A stretch of 64,000 bases of DNA, taken from Pseudomonas tructae. Its GTDB lineage: Bacteria; Pseudomonadota; Gammaproteobacteria; Pseudomonadales; Pseudomonadaceae. Positions 38,065 through 46,405 of the stretch are shown in pieces. The notes below the pieces were generated by a model that saw nothing but the letters and a program-made list of their open reading frames with translations, was not told where the DNA came from and made no database searches. The position numbers and the translations under genes are program-made. The first letter of the stretch is position 1. Each line of letters starts with the position of its first letter. Location: assembly GCF_004214895.1 (NCBI RefSeq), contig NZ_CP035952.1, forward strand, positions 4,474,501 through 4,538,500, in the 5' to 3' direction.

Positions 38065-39054
38065 ATGAGCTTTGTCAGCGTACAGAATCTGCAAAAAAGC
38101 TATGCCGCAAGCCCGGTGTTCAACGACATCAACTGCCAGATCGAACGCGGCGAATTCGTCACCCTGCTCGGCCCGTCCGGTTGCGGCAAGTCCACCCTGC
38201 TGCGCTGCATTGCCGGGCTGACCGCAGTGGACAGCGGGCGCATCCTGCTCGATGGCAACGACCTGGTGCCGCTGAGCCCGCAAAAACGCGGGATCGGCAT
38301 GGTGTTCCAGAGCTACGCGCTGTTCCCCAACATGACCGTCGAACAGAATGTCGCCTTCGGCCTGCGCATGCAAAAGGTCAACCCCGACGACAGCCAGGCG
38401 CGGGTGCGCGAGGTGCTGCAACTGGTCGAGCTGCAGGACTTTGCCCGCCGCTACCCGCACCAGCTCTCCGGCGGCCAGTGCCAGCGCGTGGCCCTGGCCC
38501 GTTCGCTGGTGACCCGCCCTCGCCTGCTGTTGCTCGACGAGCCGCTGTCGGCACTGGATGCGCGCATTCGCAAGCACCTGCGCGAACAGATCCGCGCCAT
38601 CCAGCGCGAGCTGGGCCTGACCACCATTTTCGTCACCCATGACCAGGAAGAAGCCCTGACCATGTCGGACCGCATCTTCCTCATGAACCAGGGCCGCATC
38701 GTCCAGAGTGGCGATGCCGAAACCCTCTACACCGCGCCGGTGGACGCGTTTGCCGCAGGCTTTATCGGCAACTACAACCTGCTCGATGCCGACAGCGCCA
38801 GCCGCTTGCTGCAGCGCCCGGTAAACAGCCGCCTGGCGATCCGCCCGGAAGCCATCGCCCTGAGTCTTTCCGGCGAGCTGGAGGGGCTGGTACGCAGCCA
38901 CAGCCTGCTGGGCAACGTGATCCGCTACCGGGTTCAAGCGCGCGGGGTAGAATTGCTGGTCGATGTGCTCAACCGCTCGTCCGCCGACCTGCACCCGGAC
39001 GGCCAGCGGGTATCCTTGTCGATCGATCCCACCGCCCTCTGCGAAGTCGCCTGA
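38065..39054 (+). CDS. ABC transporter ATP-binding protein
   Basis: A 329-residue ATPase. Walker A GPSGCGKSTLL, Q-loop FQSYALFPNMTV, signature LSGGQCQRVALARSLV, Walker B LLLLDEPLSALD and the H-loop FVTHDQEEA are all intact. A C-terminal TOBE-like domain (from about residue 240) follows, as in polyamine/iron/phosphonate importers of the CUT1/POTA group. It energises uptake by the two preceding permeases. Confidence 0.92.
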   Translation: MSFVSVQNLQKSYAASPVFNDINCQIERGEFVTLLGPSGCGKSTLLRCIAGLTAVDSGRILLDGNDLVPLSPQKRGIGMVFQSYALFPNMTVEQNVAFGLRMQKVNPDDSQARVREVLQLVELQDFARRYPHQLSGGQCQRVALARSLVTRPRLLLLDEPLSALDARIRKHLREQIRAIQRELGLTTIFVTHDQEEALTMSDRIFLMNQGRIVQSGDAETLYTAPVDAFAAGFIGNYNLLDADSASRLLQRPVNSRLAIRPEAIALSLSGELEGLVRSHSLLGNVIRYRVQARGVELLVDVLNRSSADLHPDGQRVSLSIDPTALCEVA

Positions 39055-39079
39055 GGGTTGCACAGGAGTTTTTCTGAAC

Positions 39080-39733
39080 ATGGCACTCGCGATTTTCGAT
39101 CTGGATGAAACCCTGATCCACGGTGACTGCGCCACGCTCTGGAGCGAACAGATGGGCCGTTTGGGCTGGGTCGACCCAGCGTCGTTCATGCGTAGGAACA
39201 ACGAGCTGATGGACGCCTACAGCCATGGCAAGCTGCGCATGGAGGACTACATGACCTTCAGCCTGGAACCGCTGATCGGCCGCACACCGGAAGAAGTCGA
39301 GCACTTGATCGGCCCCTGGGTGGAAGACGTCATCGAACCGATCATCTTCTCTGAGGCGACCCGCACCCTTGCCGCCCACCGCAAGGCCGGCGACCGGATC
39401 CTGGTGATTTCCGCCTCGGGTACCCACCTGGTGGGGCCGATTGCCGAACGCCTGGGTATCGATGAAATTCTCGGCATCGAACTGGAAGTGAAACACGGTG
39501 TTTATAGCGGCATGACCAAGGGTGTGCTGACCTACCGTGAAGGCAAGATCACCCGCTTGCTGGAGTGGCTGGATCAGGAGGAAGAGAATCTGGAAGGCGC
39601 GAGTTTCTACTCGGATTCACGTAACGATTTGCCGTTGTTGCTGAAGGTGGATTTCCCGCATGTGGTCAATCCGGATCCGGTGTTGCGTGAGCATGCCGAA
39701 AAGGCTGGCTGGCCGATTCACACCTGGGTCTGA
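39080..39733 (+). CDS. HAD-superfamily phosphatase (subfamily IB, SerB-like)
   Basis: A 217-residue HAD hydrolase with motif I FDLDETLIHGD, motif II VISASGTH, a lysine in YREGKITRL and motif III FYSDSRNDLPLL. Subfamily IB proteins remove phosphate from small phosphomonoesters (serine phosphate and similar). It lies 25 bp after the ABC ATPase with its own GGAG, and is probably in the same transcript. Together with the upstream AP-type hydrolase it could release phosphate from an imported diester. The exact substrate is unknown. Confidence 0.85.
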   Translation: MALAIFDLDETLIHGDCATLWSEQMGRLGWVDPASFMRRNNELMDAYSHGKLRMEDYMTFSLEPLIGRTPEEVEHLIGPWVEDVIEPIIFSEATRTLAAHRKAGDRILVISASGTHLVGPIAERLGIDEILGIELEVKHGVYSGMTKGVLTYREGKITRLLEWLDQEEENLEGASFYSDSRNDLPLLLKVDFPHVVNPDPVLREHAEKAGWPIHTWV

Positions 39734-39740
39734 GGGCCTC

Positions 39741-39806
39741 ATCGCGGGGCAAGCCCGCTCCTACAAGGTCGAATTGAACCCTGTAGGAGCGGGCTTGCCC
39801 CGCGAT
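39741..39806. repeat. Paired inverted REP elements
   Basis: atcgcggggcaagcccgctc and its exact inverse, 25 bases apart, form a long hairpin between convergent genes. Confidence 0.9.
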
Positions 39807-39813
39807 CAGCGGT

Positions 39814-40776
39814 TTACACCAGACTCTCGTCGATCACCAATACCAGCTTGCCCGCCACCTGGTTGCTGGCCAGCTCGGCAAACGCCGCTTCAGCATCCTT
39901 GATCGGGAAGGCCTTGGCCAGTTGCGGCTTGAGCCGGCCCTCAGTGAAAAGCGGCCACACCTGCTGGCCCAGGTCACTGAGCAGATCAGCCTTGAACTGA
40001 TCGTCACGGGTACGCAAGGTCGAGCCCAGCACCTGCACGCGCTTGCTCAGCAGTTGCGCCAGGTCCAGCTCTGCCTTGCGCCCGCCCATCAGGCCGATGA
40101 TCACCCAGCGGCCGTCGCGGGCCAGCAGCTTGAGGTTGAGCTCGGCATAGGTGGCGCCCACCGGGTCGAGGATCACGTTGAACGGGGCAAGCTCGTTCAG
40201 GGCGTTGAGGTCTTCGCCGCGCACCACCCCGCCGCTGGCCCCCAGCGCTTCACAGTAGGCCAGCCGCTCAGGCGAACCGACACTGACCCAGCACGGGCTG
40301 CCGAAGGCCTTGCACAACTGGATCGCCGCCGAGCCGACGCCGCTGGCACCGGCATGCAGCAACACCTTCTCACCTGGCTTGAGCCCGGCCAGCTGAAACA
40401 CATTGAGCCAGGCGGTGGCATACACCTCGGGGATCGCTGCCGCTTCCTGCAGGCTCAAACCTTCGGGCACCGGCAGCACGTGGCGACCGTCGACCACCAC
40501 CTCTTCGGCCATGCCGCCACCGGCGAGCAAGGCACAGACCCGGTCACCGATTTGCCAGGACGAACCGGCACCGACTTCAGTGATGACGCCCGAGCACTCC
40601 AGGCCGAGAAACTCGCTGGCCCCCGCCGGTGGCGGGTAGAGCCCGGCACGTTGCAGCAGGTCGGCACGATTGAGGCCGGCGGCGGCCACGCGAATTCGTA
40701 CTTGACCGATATCGCAAGTTGGACTTGTCGTCGCAACCCACTCCACATGTCCGTCAACGCCTTGCAATGCCTTCAC
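39814..40776 (-). CDS. NAD(P)H quinone oxidoreductase (MDR family, PIG3-like)
   Basis: A 320-residue medium-chain reductase without zinc-binding cysteines. The NADPH-binding loop LLHAGASGVGSAAIQL and the N-terminal AGLNRADLLQRAGLYPPP are typical of the quinone oxidoreductase / TP53I3 branch. It probably reduces quinones or enones with NADPH in the cytoplasm. It is divergent from prc across a region with a terminator-like hairpin. The weak GGAGG before its ATG (about 11 bases) supports the start at 40776. Confidence 0.9.
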   Translation of the reverse strand: MKALQGVDGHVEWVATTSPTCDIGQVRIRVAAAGLNRADLLQRAGLYPPPAGASEFLGLECSGVITEVGAGSSWQIGDRVCALLAGGGMAEEVVVDGRHVLPVPEGLSLQEAAAIPEVYATAWLNVFQLAGLKPGEKVLLHAGASGVGSAAIQLCKAFGSPCWVSVGSPERLAYCEALGASGGVVRGEDLNALNELAPFNVILDPVGATYAELNLKLLARDGRWVIIGLMGGRKAELDLAQLLSKRVQVLGSTLRTRDDQFKADLLSDLGQQVWPLFTEGRLKPQLAKAFPIKDAEAAFAELASNQVAGKLVLVIDESLV

Positions 40777-40803
40777 AGTGCCTCCATAGTTGAGTCATGA
40801 CTG

Positions 40804-40833
40804 AGCCCGGGTGCTTGTAGCCCCGGGCTTTTT
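40804..40833 (+). terminator. Terminator-like hairpin in the qor-prc divergent region
   Basis: AGCCCGGG (40804-40811) pairs with CCCGGGCT (40822-40829), followed by TTTTT on the plus strand. It lies ahead of prc rather than after a plus-strand gene. Confidence 0.6.
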
Positions 40834-40884
40834 GCATTATGCGTCCGGTTTTCATGGAACCGGCGAATCCAAAGACGGCCTAAT

Positions 40885-43005
40885 ATGCGTGATCAATTGT
40901 CCCTACGTCGAATCAGCATGAAGCATTTACTGCCAAGCACCACCCTCGCCCTGTTGATCGGTCTGGGCAGTCTGCCGCTGGCGGGCAATGTAATGGCCGC
41001 CAATAGCTGGGACAAACTCCAGCCCGACCGCGACGAAGTGGTCGCCAGCCTCAACGTGGTCGAGCTGCTCAAGCGCCACCACTACAGCAAGCCGCCGCTC
41101 AACGATGCGCGCTCGGTGATCATCTACGACAGCTACCTGAAACTCCTCGACCCTGCGCGCAGTTATTTCCTGGCCAGCGATATCGCCGAGTTCGACAAGT
41201 GGAAGACCCAGTTCGACGATTTCCTCAAGAGCGGCAATCTCGACCCTGGCTTCACCATCTACAAGCGTTACCTGGACCGGGTCAAATCGCGTCTGGATTT
41301 CGCCCTGGCCGAACTGGGCAAGGGCGTCGACAACTTCGACTTCACCACCCAGGAGACCTTGCTGATCGACCGCAAGGACGCGCCGTGGATGAAGAACCAG
41401 GCCGAGCTCGACGACCTCTGGCGCAAACGCGTCAAGGATGAAGTGCTGCGTCTGAAGATCGCCGGCAAAGAACCCAAGGCGATCCAGGAACTGCTGACCA
41501 AGCGCTACAAGAACCAGCTTACACGCCTGGACCAGACCCGCGCCGAAGACATCTTCCAGGCCTACATCAACACCTTCGCCCAGTCTTACGACCCGCACAC
41601 CAATTACCTGTCGCCCGATAACGCGGAAAACTTCGATATCAACATGAGCCTGTCGCTCGAAGGTATCGGCGCCGTGCTGCAAAGCGACAATGACCAGGTC
41701 AAGATCGTGCGCCTGGTGCCAGCCGGCCCTGCCGCCAAGACCAAGCTGGTGGCACCGGCCGACAAGATCATCGGCGTGGCCCAGGGCAACAAGGAAATGG
41801 TCGATGTGATCGGCTGGCGCCTGGATGAAGTGGTCAAGCTGATCCGCGGACCGAAAGGCTCGGTGGTACGCCTGGAAATCATCCCGGCCAGCAACGCGCC
41901 GAACGACCAGACCACCAAGATCGTGCCGATCACCCGTGAGGCAGTGAAGCTCGAAGAGCAGGCGGCGAAAAAGTCGGTGCTCAAGCTCAAGCAGGACGGG
42001 CGTGACTACAAGCTCGGGATCATCGAGATCCCGGCCTTCTACCTGGACTTCAAGGCCTTCCGTGCCGGCGATCCGGAGTACAAGAGCACCACCCGCGATG
42101 TGAAAAAACTGCTCACCGAACTGCAGAAGGAAAAAGTCGACGGCGTGGTCATCGACCTGCGCAACAACGGCGGCGGCTCGCTGCAGGAAGCCACCGAGCT
42201 GACCAGCCTGTTCATCGACAAGGGCCCGACGGTGCTGGTGCGCAACAGCGACGGCCGCGTCGACGTGCTCGAAGACGAGAACAGCGGCGCCTTCTACAAA
42301 GGCCCACTGGCCCTGGTGGTCAACCGCCTGTCGGCCTCGGCTTCGGAGATTTTCGCCGGCGCCATGCAAGACTACCATCGCGCGTTGATCCTCGGCGGGC
42401 AGACCTTCGGCAAGGGCACGGTACAGACCATCCAGCCGCTCAACCATGGCGAGCTGAAACTGACCCTGGCCAAGTTCTACCGGGTTTCCGGGCAGAGCAC
42501 CCAGCACCAGGGCGTGCTGCCGGACATCGATTACCCGTCGATCATCGACACCAAGGAAATCGGCGAAAGCGCCCTGCCCGAAGCCATGCCATGGGACACC
42601 ATCCGCCCGGCGATCAGGCCTGCGGTCGACCCGTTCAAGCCGTTCCTGGCCCAGCTCAAGGCCCGTCACGACACCCGTACGGCCAAGGATCCGGAGTTCG
42701 TCTATATCCGCGACCGCCTGGCGCTGACCCAGAAGCTGATGAACGAGAAAACCGTCAGCCTCAATGAAGCCGCCCGTCGTGCCCAGCATGCCGACATCGA
42801 AAGCAAGCAACTGGCGCTGGAGAACACCCGACGCAAGGCCAAGGGCGAAGAGCCGCTCAAGGAACTGAAGAAGGAAGACGAAGACGCGCTGCCGGTTGAG
42901 CCGGATGACACCAAGCCCGAAGACGACGCCTACCTGAAGGAGTCCGGGCTGATCCTGCTGGATTACCTGGGCCTCAATTCCCAGGTGGCGAGGAACAACC
43001 CGTAA
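40885..43005 (+). CDS. prc: Tail-specific protease (C-terminal processing peptidase, S41)
   Basis: A 706-residue periplasmic protease. It has a signal sequence (from M12: MKHLLPSTTLALLIGLG), a PDZ domain (LSLEGIGAVLQSDNDQVKIV) and the S41 catalytic part with the serine in NRLSASASEIFAGAMQ and the lysine in TFGKGTVQ. In P. aeruginosa the homologue (AlgO) degrades MucA-type anti-sigma factors and affects alginate control. The C-terminal DUF3340-like tail is lysine/glutamate rich. ATG 40918 is an equally likely start because the signal peptide begins there. Confidence 0.92.
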   Translation: MRDQLSLRRISMKHLLPSTTLALLIGLGSLPLAGNVMAANSWDKLQPDRDEVVASLNVVELLKRHHYSKPPLNDARSVIIYDSYLKLLDPARSYFLASDIAEFDKWKTQFDDFLKSGNLDPGFTIYKRYLDRVKSRLDFALAELGKGVDNFDFTTQETLLIDRKDAPWMKNQAELDDLWRKRVKDEVLRLKIAGKEPKAIQELLTKRYKNQLTRLDQTRAEDIFQAYINTFAQSYDPHTNYLSPDNAENFDINMSLSLEGIGAVLQSDNDQVKIVRLVPAGPAAKTKLVAPADKIIGVAQGNKEMVDVIGWRLDEVVKLIRGPKGSVVRLEIIPASNAPNDQTTKIVPITREAVKLEEQAAKKSVLKLKQDGRDYKLGIIEIPAFYLDFKAFRAGDPEYKSTTRDVKKLLTELQKEKVDGVVIDLRNNGGGSLQEATELTSLFIDKGPTVLVRNSDGRVDVLEDENSGAFYKGPLALVVNRLSASASEIFAGAMQDYHRALILGGQTFGKGTVQTIQPLNHGELKLTLAKFYRVSGQSTQHQGVLPDIDYPSIIDTKEIGESALPEAMPWDTIRPAIRPAVDPFKPFLAQLKARHDTRTAKDPEFVYIRDRLALTQKLMNEKTVSLNEAARRAQHADIESKQLALENTRRKAKGEEPLKELKKEDEDALPVEPDDTKPEDDAYLKESGLILLDYLGLNSQVARNNP

Positions 43006-43075
43006 AGCAGTGATGGCAAAATAATGTGATCGCGCATGATTGCGTCATCAAATAGTCATTAGACTGTCGTGAAAT

Positions 43076-43113
43076 AAGGGGCTGGGCGCCGCAAGTGCTC
43101 AGCCCCTTTTTTT
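43076..43113 (+). terminator. Intrinsic terminator of prc
   Basis: Stem AAGGGGCTGGGC pairs with GCTCAGCCCC plus following T residues across a short loop and ends in TTTTTTT. Confidence 0.85.
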
Positions 43114-43128
43114 CAAGGTAGCCCTGCC

Positions 43129-44907
43129 ATGACCGTCAACGAACAGCTCAGCGCGTTGAGCACCATCCTGGCTCAAAGCGGCTTGCACAGCCTGTTCCAA
43201 CCCATCGTCTGCCTTTCCGAACGGCGCATCTTCGGCTACGAGGCATTGAGCCGCGGGCCTTCCAACAGCCCCCTGCACTCGCCGCTCAACCTGTTTGCCG
43301 TGGCCCGCCAGGCCGGACGCCTGACCGAGCTGGAGGCCGCCTGCCGTGAGAGCGCTTGCCGGCGCTTCAGCCAGCAGAACCTGGCAGGCAAGCTGTTCCT
43401 CAACGTCTCGCCCGAATCCCTGCTTGAGCCGCACTACCAGTCCGGGCGTACCCTGAAGATGCTCCACGAGCTTGGCGTGCCGCCCAGCCGAGTAGTGATC
43501 GAACTCACCGAGCAAACCCCGACCGACGACTTCCAGCTACTGTTCAACGCCCTGCACCATTACCGCGACATGGGCTTTTCCATCGCCCTCGACGACCTCG
43601 GCGCTGGCTATTCGAGCCTGCGCCTGTGGTCGGAGCTGCGCCCGGACTACGTCAAGATCGACCGTCACTTCATCGATGGTATTCACCTGGATGCGCTCAA
43701 GCGCGAGTTCGTCGGCTCGATCCTGCAGATCGCCCGGGCGTCGCGAGCCCAGGTGATTGCCGAAGGTATCGAACTGGCCGAAGAGCTCAAGGTGCTGACC
43801 GAGATGGGCGTCGACCTGGTCCAGGGCTACTTGCTCGGCCGCCCGCAGGAACTGGCGGCGCGGGACGTACAGGGCCTGCTCGGGCAGCCGCCACAGGCGC
43901 TGCACAGCCTCGCGGAAGACAGCACCACCCTCGGCGCCCTGCTGATCGAGCAGCCCGCCGTGAACCGTGACGCCCCTACACCGCAGGTGCTCGAACTGTT
44001 CCGCAGCCAGGCCAATCTCAACTCCCTGGCGGTGCTTGATCAAGCCCTGCAACCCTGTGGCATCGTCCATCGCCATTCGCTCTCCGATGCCCTGCTCAAG
44101 CCGTTCGCCACCGAGCTGTTTGCACGCAAGCCGATCAGCCGCTTGATGAGCGATGATTTTCTGGCGGTGGACCTGGGTCAGTCACTGCAACAGGTCAGCC
44201 GGCTGCTCACCAGCCGCGCCCGGCAGCGCATCGAAGAGGATTTCATCATCACCCACAACGGCTGTTACCTGGGCCTGGGGCGGGTGATCGACGTGCTCAA
44301 GCTGATCACCGAGCAAAAGATCCAGCAGGCCCGCTACGCCAACCCGCTAACCCTGCTGCCGGGCAACGTGCCGATCCAGCAGTGCCTGACCCGCCTGCTG
44401 CAACAGCAGCGGGCGGCGACGATCTGCTACGTGGATATCGACAGCTTCAAGCCATTCAACGATATCTACGGTTATGCCCGTGGCGATGAAGTACTGCTGT
44501 GCCTGGCCCAGTGCCTGAACGAACGGGTCGACCCGAGCCGGGATTTCGTCGGCCACATCGGCGGTGACGATTTCATGCTGGTGCTGGGGTCAGAGGATTG
44601 GCAGCAGCGGTTGCAGCGGTTGCTGGAGGACTTTCAGAAACAGTGCCGGCGCTTCTACCGTGCCGAACACCTGCAGGCAGGGTGTTTCATTGCCACCGAC
44701 CGCCAGGGTCGGCGCCAGGAGTTTGCCCTGTTGTCGCTGTCGATCGGCGTGGTGCGCTTGCACCCGCAGGCCTGCACCGGGCTCGATGCCGGGCAGTTGG
44801 CCGAACTGGCGTCACAGGCCAAGCATCAGGCCAAGGAGGTGCCTGGGCACAGCCTGTACCTGATCGATACCGTGCCCACCGCTCAAGCTTCTTCGTGTTC
44901 GGGGTAG
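43129..44907 (+). CDS. EAL-CBS-GGDEF cyclic-di-GMP protein
   Basis: A 592-residue cytoplasmic protein. EAL domain: residues about 15-245, with EALSRGP, LNVSPESLL, ELTEQT, ALDDLGAGYSSL, KIDRHFI and AEGIE. A CBS pair follows (about 270-390). A C-terminal GGDEF domain covers 410-585, whose active-site motif reads GGDDF. The EAL residues are complete, so phosphodiesterase activity is likely. The cyclase has E to D at the third acidic place and may be weak or regulatory. The EAL-first order with CBS between matches a gene I recall next to prc in P. aeruginosa (PA3258). Confidence 0.9.
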   Translation: MTVNEQLSALSTILAQSGLHSLFQPIVCLSERRIFGYEALSRGPSNSPLHSPLNLFAVARQAGRLTELEAACRESACRRFSQQNLAGKLFLNVSPESLLEPHYQSGRTLKMLHELGVPPSRVVIELTEQTPTDDFQLLFNALHHYRDMGFSIALDDLGAGYSSLRLWSELRPDYVKIDRHFIDGIHLDALKREFVGSILQIARASRAQVIAEGIELAEELKVLTEMGVDLVQGYLLGRPQELAARDVQGLLGQPPQALHSLAEDSTTLGALLIEQPAVNRDAPTPQVLELFRSQANLNSLAVLDQALQPCGIVHRHSLSDALLKPFATELFARKPISRLMSDDFLAVDLGQSLQQVSRLLTSRARQRIEEDFIITHNGCYLGLGRVIDVLKLITEQKIQQARYANPLTLLPGNVPIQQCLTRLLQQQRAATICYVDIDSFKPFNDIYGYARGDEVLLCLAQCLNERVDPSRDFVGHIGGDDFMLVLGSEDWQQRLQRLLEDFQKQCRRFYRAEHLQAGCFIATDRQGRRQEFALLSLSIGVVRLHPQACTGLDAGQLAELASQAKHQAKEVPGHSLYLIDTVPTAQASSCSG

Positions 44908-45254
44908 CTGTACTCGAACACCCGCACCACTTCAGAGGCATGCCAGGACGCCGCGGCCATGCCGTCGGACGGACCGGAAAAACGCCCCAGGCGCTCGACG
45001 CATTCGAAGAAGCCGGTACGCGGCAAACGGCTGGCGCCCTGGCTGATCACCAGAGAACTGCGCAGAGGCTGCTCGGCACGGGCGTCCAGCGCCGCCAGGT
45101 GCTCCAGGGCGGCGGTCAGGGTCTGCATGGCCGGGCTGGGCAATTGCAGGCGCTCAAGCAGCGCACGATAGGTCAGCAAGTGGCGTTGGCGGCGGGCAAC
45201 ATCCAGCTCGCCGAGCAGGCCATCCCAGTGTTGGCGACTGATCCGCACGCTCAC
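44883..45254 (-). CDS. Conserved hypothetical protein downstream of an XRE regulator
   Basis: A 123-residue protein with no recognised domain. The N-terminal half is helical and leucine rich (LTYRALLERLQLPSPAMQTL), the C-terminal half mixed and ends acidic (YPEHEEA). Its start overlaps the stop of the XRE gene (ATGA), so the two are coupled. It overlaps the end of the EAL-GGDEF gene by 25 bases on the other strand. The pair has the layout of an antitoxin followed by a partner, but no toxin fold is visible. Confidence 0.72.
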   Translation of the reverse strand: MSVRISRQHWDGLLGELDVARRQRHLLTYRALLERLQLPSPAMQTLTAALEHLAALDARAEQPLRSSLVISQGASRLPRTGFFECVERLGRFSGPSDGMAAASWHASEVVRVFEYSYPEHEEA

Positions 45255-45589
45255 GACGGCTCGCTCCAGCCAACCACTCCCAGCTCCCAGGCCAGGCTGC
45301 GGCGGATCGCGGCGTCCGGCAGGCGTTCACCGCTTTCGATCAGCGCCAGGTACACCGGGCTGATGCCGACACTGCGTGCCAACTGCTCCGGCGCCAGGCC
45401 CTTGCCCTCGCGCAAACGCGCAAGCTCGCTGAAAGGCGGCAGGCTGGCGTTGTCCGGGGCACTGGAAACTGTGTTTGCGGCGGCAACCGGCTCGCCTTGC
45501 CCGGCAGCCTTAAGCAAGGCCTGGTACTGCTCCCAGGGAACAACCGCGTACTCGGGTTGACCGTCTCGGTTGATGACCTGAATACCCAT
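45251..45589 (-). CDS. Phd-like N-terminus plus XRE helix-turn-helix regulator
   Basis: A 112-residue protein. The first 30 residues (MGIQVINRDGQPEYAVVPWEQYQALL) look like the N-terminus of Phd/YefM-type antitoxins. The rest holds a Cro/C1-type HTH (LARLREGKGLAPEQLARSVGISPVYLALIESG). It is probably a DNA-binding autoregulator of this two-gene unit. ATG 45589 is preceded by AAGGGGGTTGT. The upstream AT-rich stretch (45600-45655) would carry its promoter. Confidence 0.78.
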   Translation of the reverse strand: MGIQVINRDGQPEYAVVPWEQYQALLKAAGQGEPVAAANTVSSAPDNASLPPFSELARLREGKGLAPEQLARSVGISPVYLALIESGERLPDAAIRRSLAWELGVVGWSEPS

Positions 45590-45687
45590 TACAACCCCCT
45601 TGTAGGATTACGATATGTAATCGGTAGGCATAATCCTTATGCCAATTATATTACCAGCCAACAAGGGTGTGCAGGGGGGCGATGTGA

Positions 45688-46128
45688 TCAGCTTTTTTCC
45701 TGCTCCAGACGCAGGGCTTCAGGGGTGTCGGGCAGGCGCTCGACCACCCGCAGTTTTTCCGGTGCCTGACGGCTGCGCCAGGCGCTGAAAGCGGCCAGCT
45801 CATCGGACACGGCTTTCATCACCCAGGCCAGCACGGCAATGTCATCGAGCATGCCCACGCCCAGCAACCAGTCGGGGATCGCGTCCAGCGGGCTGACAAA
45901 GTACAGCAGCCCCGCCACCACGGTGATCAGCGCCTTGGGGCTGATGGCCCGGTACTCGCCGCGCCACCAGGCCAGGCACAGCGCCTGCATCAGGCGCACA
46001 TCCTCGCGCAGCTTGCCCAACCGCGGGCCTTTACGCGCCACGGCAAAAATCAGCGCCGGTAGGCGCCCACGACTGAGCAAGCGCTCGGCCAACGGCAGAA
46101 ATCGAGCGAAATTCCACGGTGCTTTCAT
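45688..46128 (-). CDS. YkvA family protein (DUF1232)
   Basis: A 146-residue protein with the DUF1232 core (AISPKALITVVAGLLYFVSPLDAIPDWLLG), a hydrophobic hairpin expected to touch the membrane. Function unknown. GGAGG lies six bases before ATG 46128 (MKAPWNFARFLPLAE); a longer open frame upstream lacks protein-like composition. Confidence 0.87.
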   Translation of the reverse strand: MKAPWNFARFLPLAERLLSRGRLPALIFAVARKGPRLGKLREDVRLMQALCLAWWRGEYRAISPKALITVVAGLLYFVSPLDAIPDWLLGVGMLDDIAVLAWVMKAVSDELAAFSAWRSRQAPEKLRVVERLPDTPEALRLEQEKS

Positions 46129-46363
46129 ACGGCCTCCAGGGCCAGTGCCAAGGAAGGTTATCCACAATAATTGTGGATAACCTTGTGAACAGAGCTCAGT
46201 TTCAGGCTCAAGGCGCCCGCCCGGCAAGGGTCCGGGTTAAATCGGGCGTTTTTTACACACCTGTTTCAATTGCGCAAACGTTTTGCCTGTCGCGCCCTGA
46301 TTCATCGCCACGCAGTTTTCAGACCTTGCCTGGCGATCAGGGTTCGCTCACCGCCATAAACGA

Positions 46364-46389
46364 CAACGCCCCGTCGAGACGGGGCGTTG
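46364..46389 (-). terminator. Intrinsic terminator of the FKBP gene
   Basis: 12-bp arms (46364-46375 and 46378-46389) form a strong GC hairpin. The minus strand continues TCGTTTATGG. It is 17 bases after the stop. Confidence 0.7.
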
Positions 46390-46405
46390 CAGGGATCAGC
46401 CAGCC

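Noticed and set aside
33464..39733. Calling the importer a 2-aminoethylphosphonate system
   Set aside because: The regulator and transporter types fit, but PhnW, PhnX and C-P lyase genes are absent and hydrolases of another kind are present.
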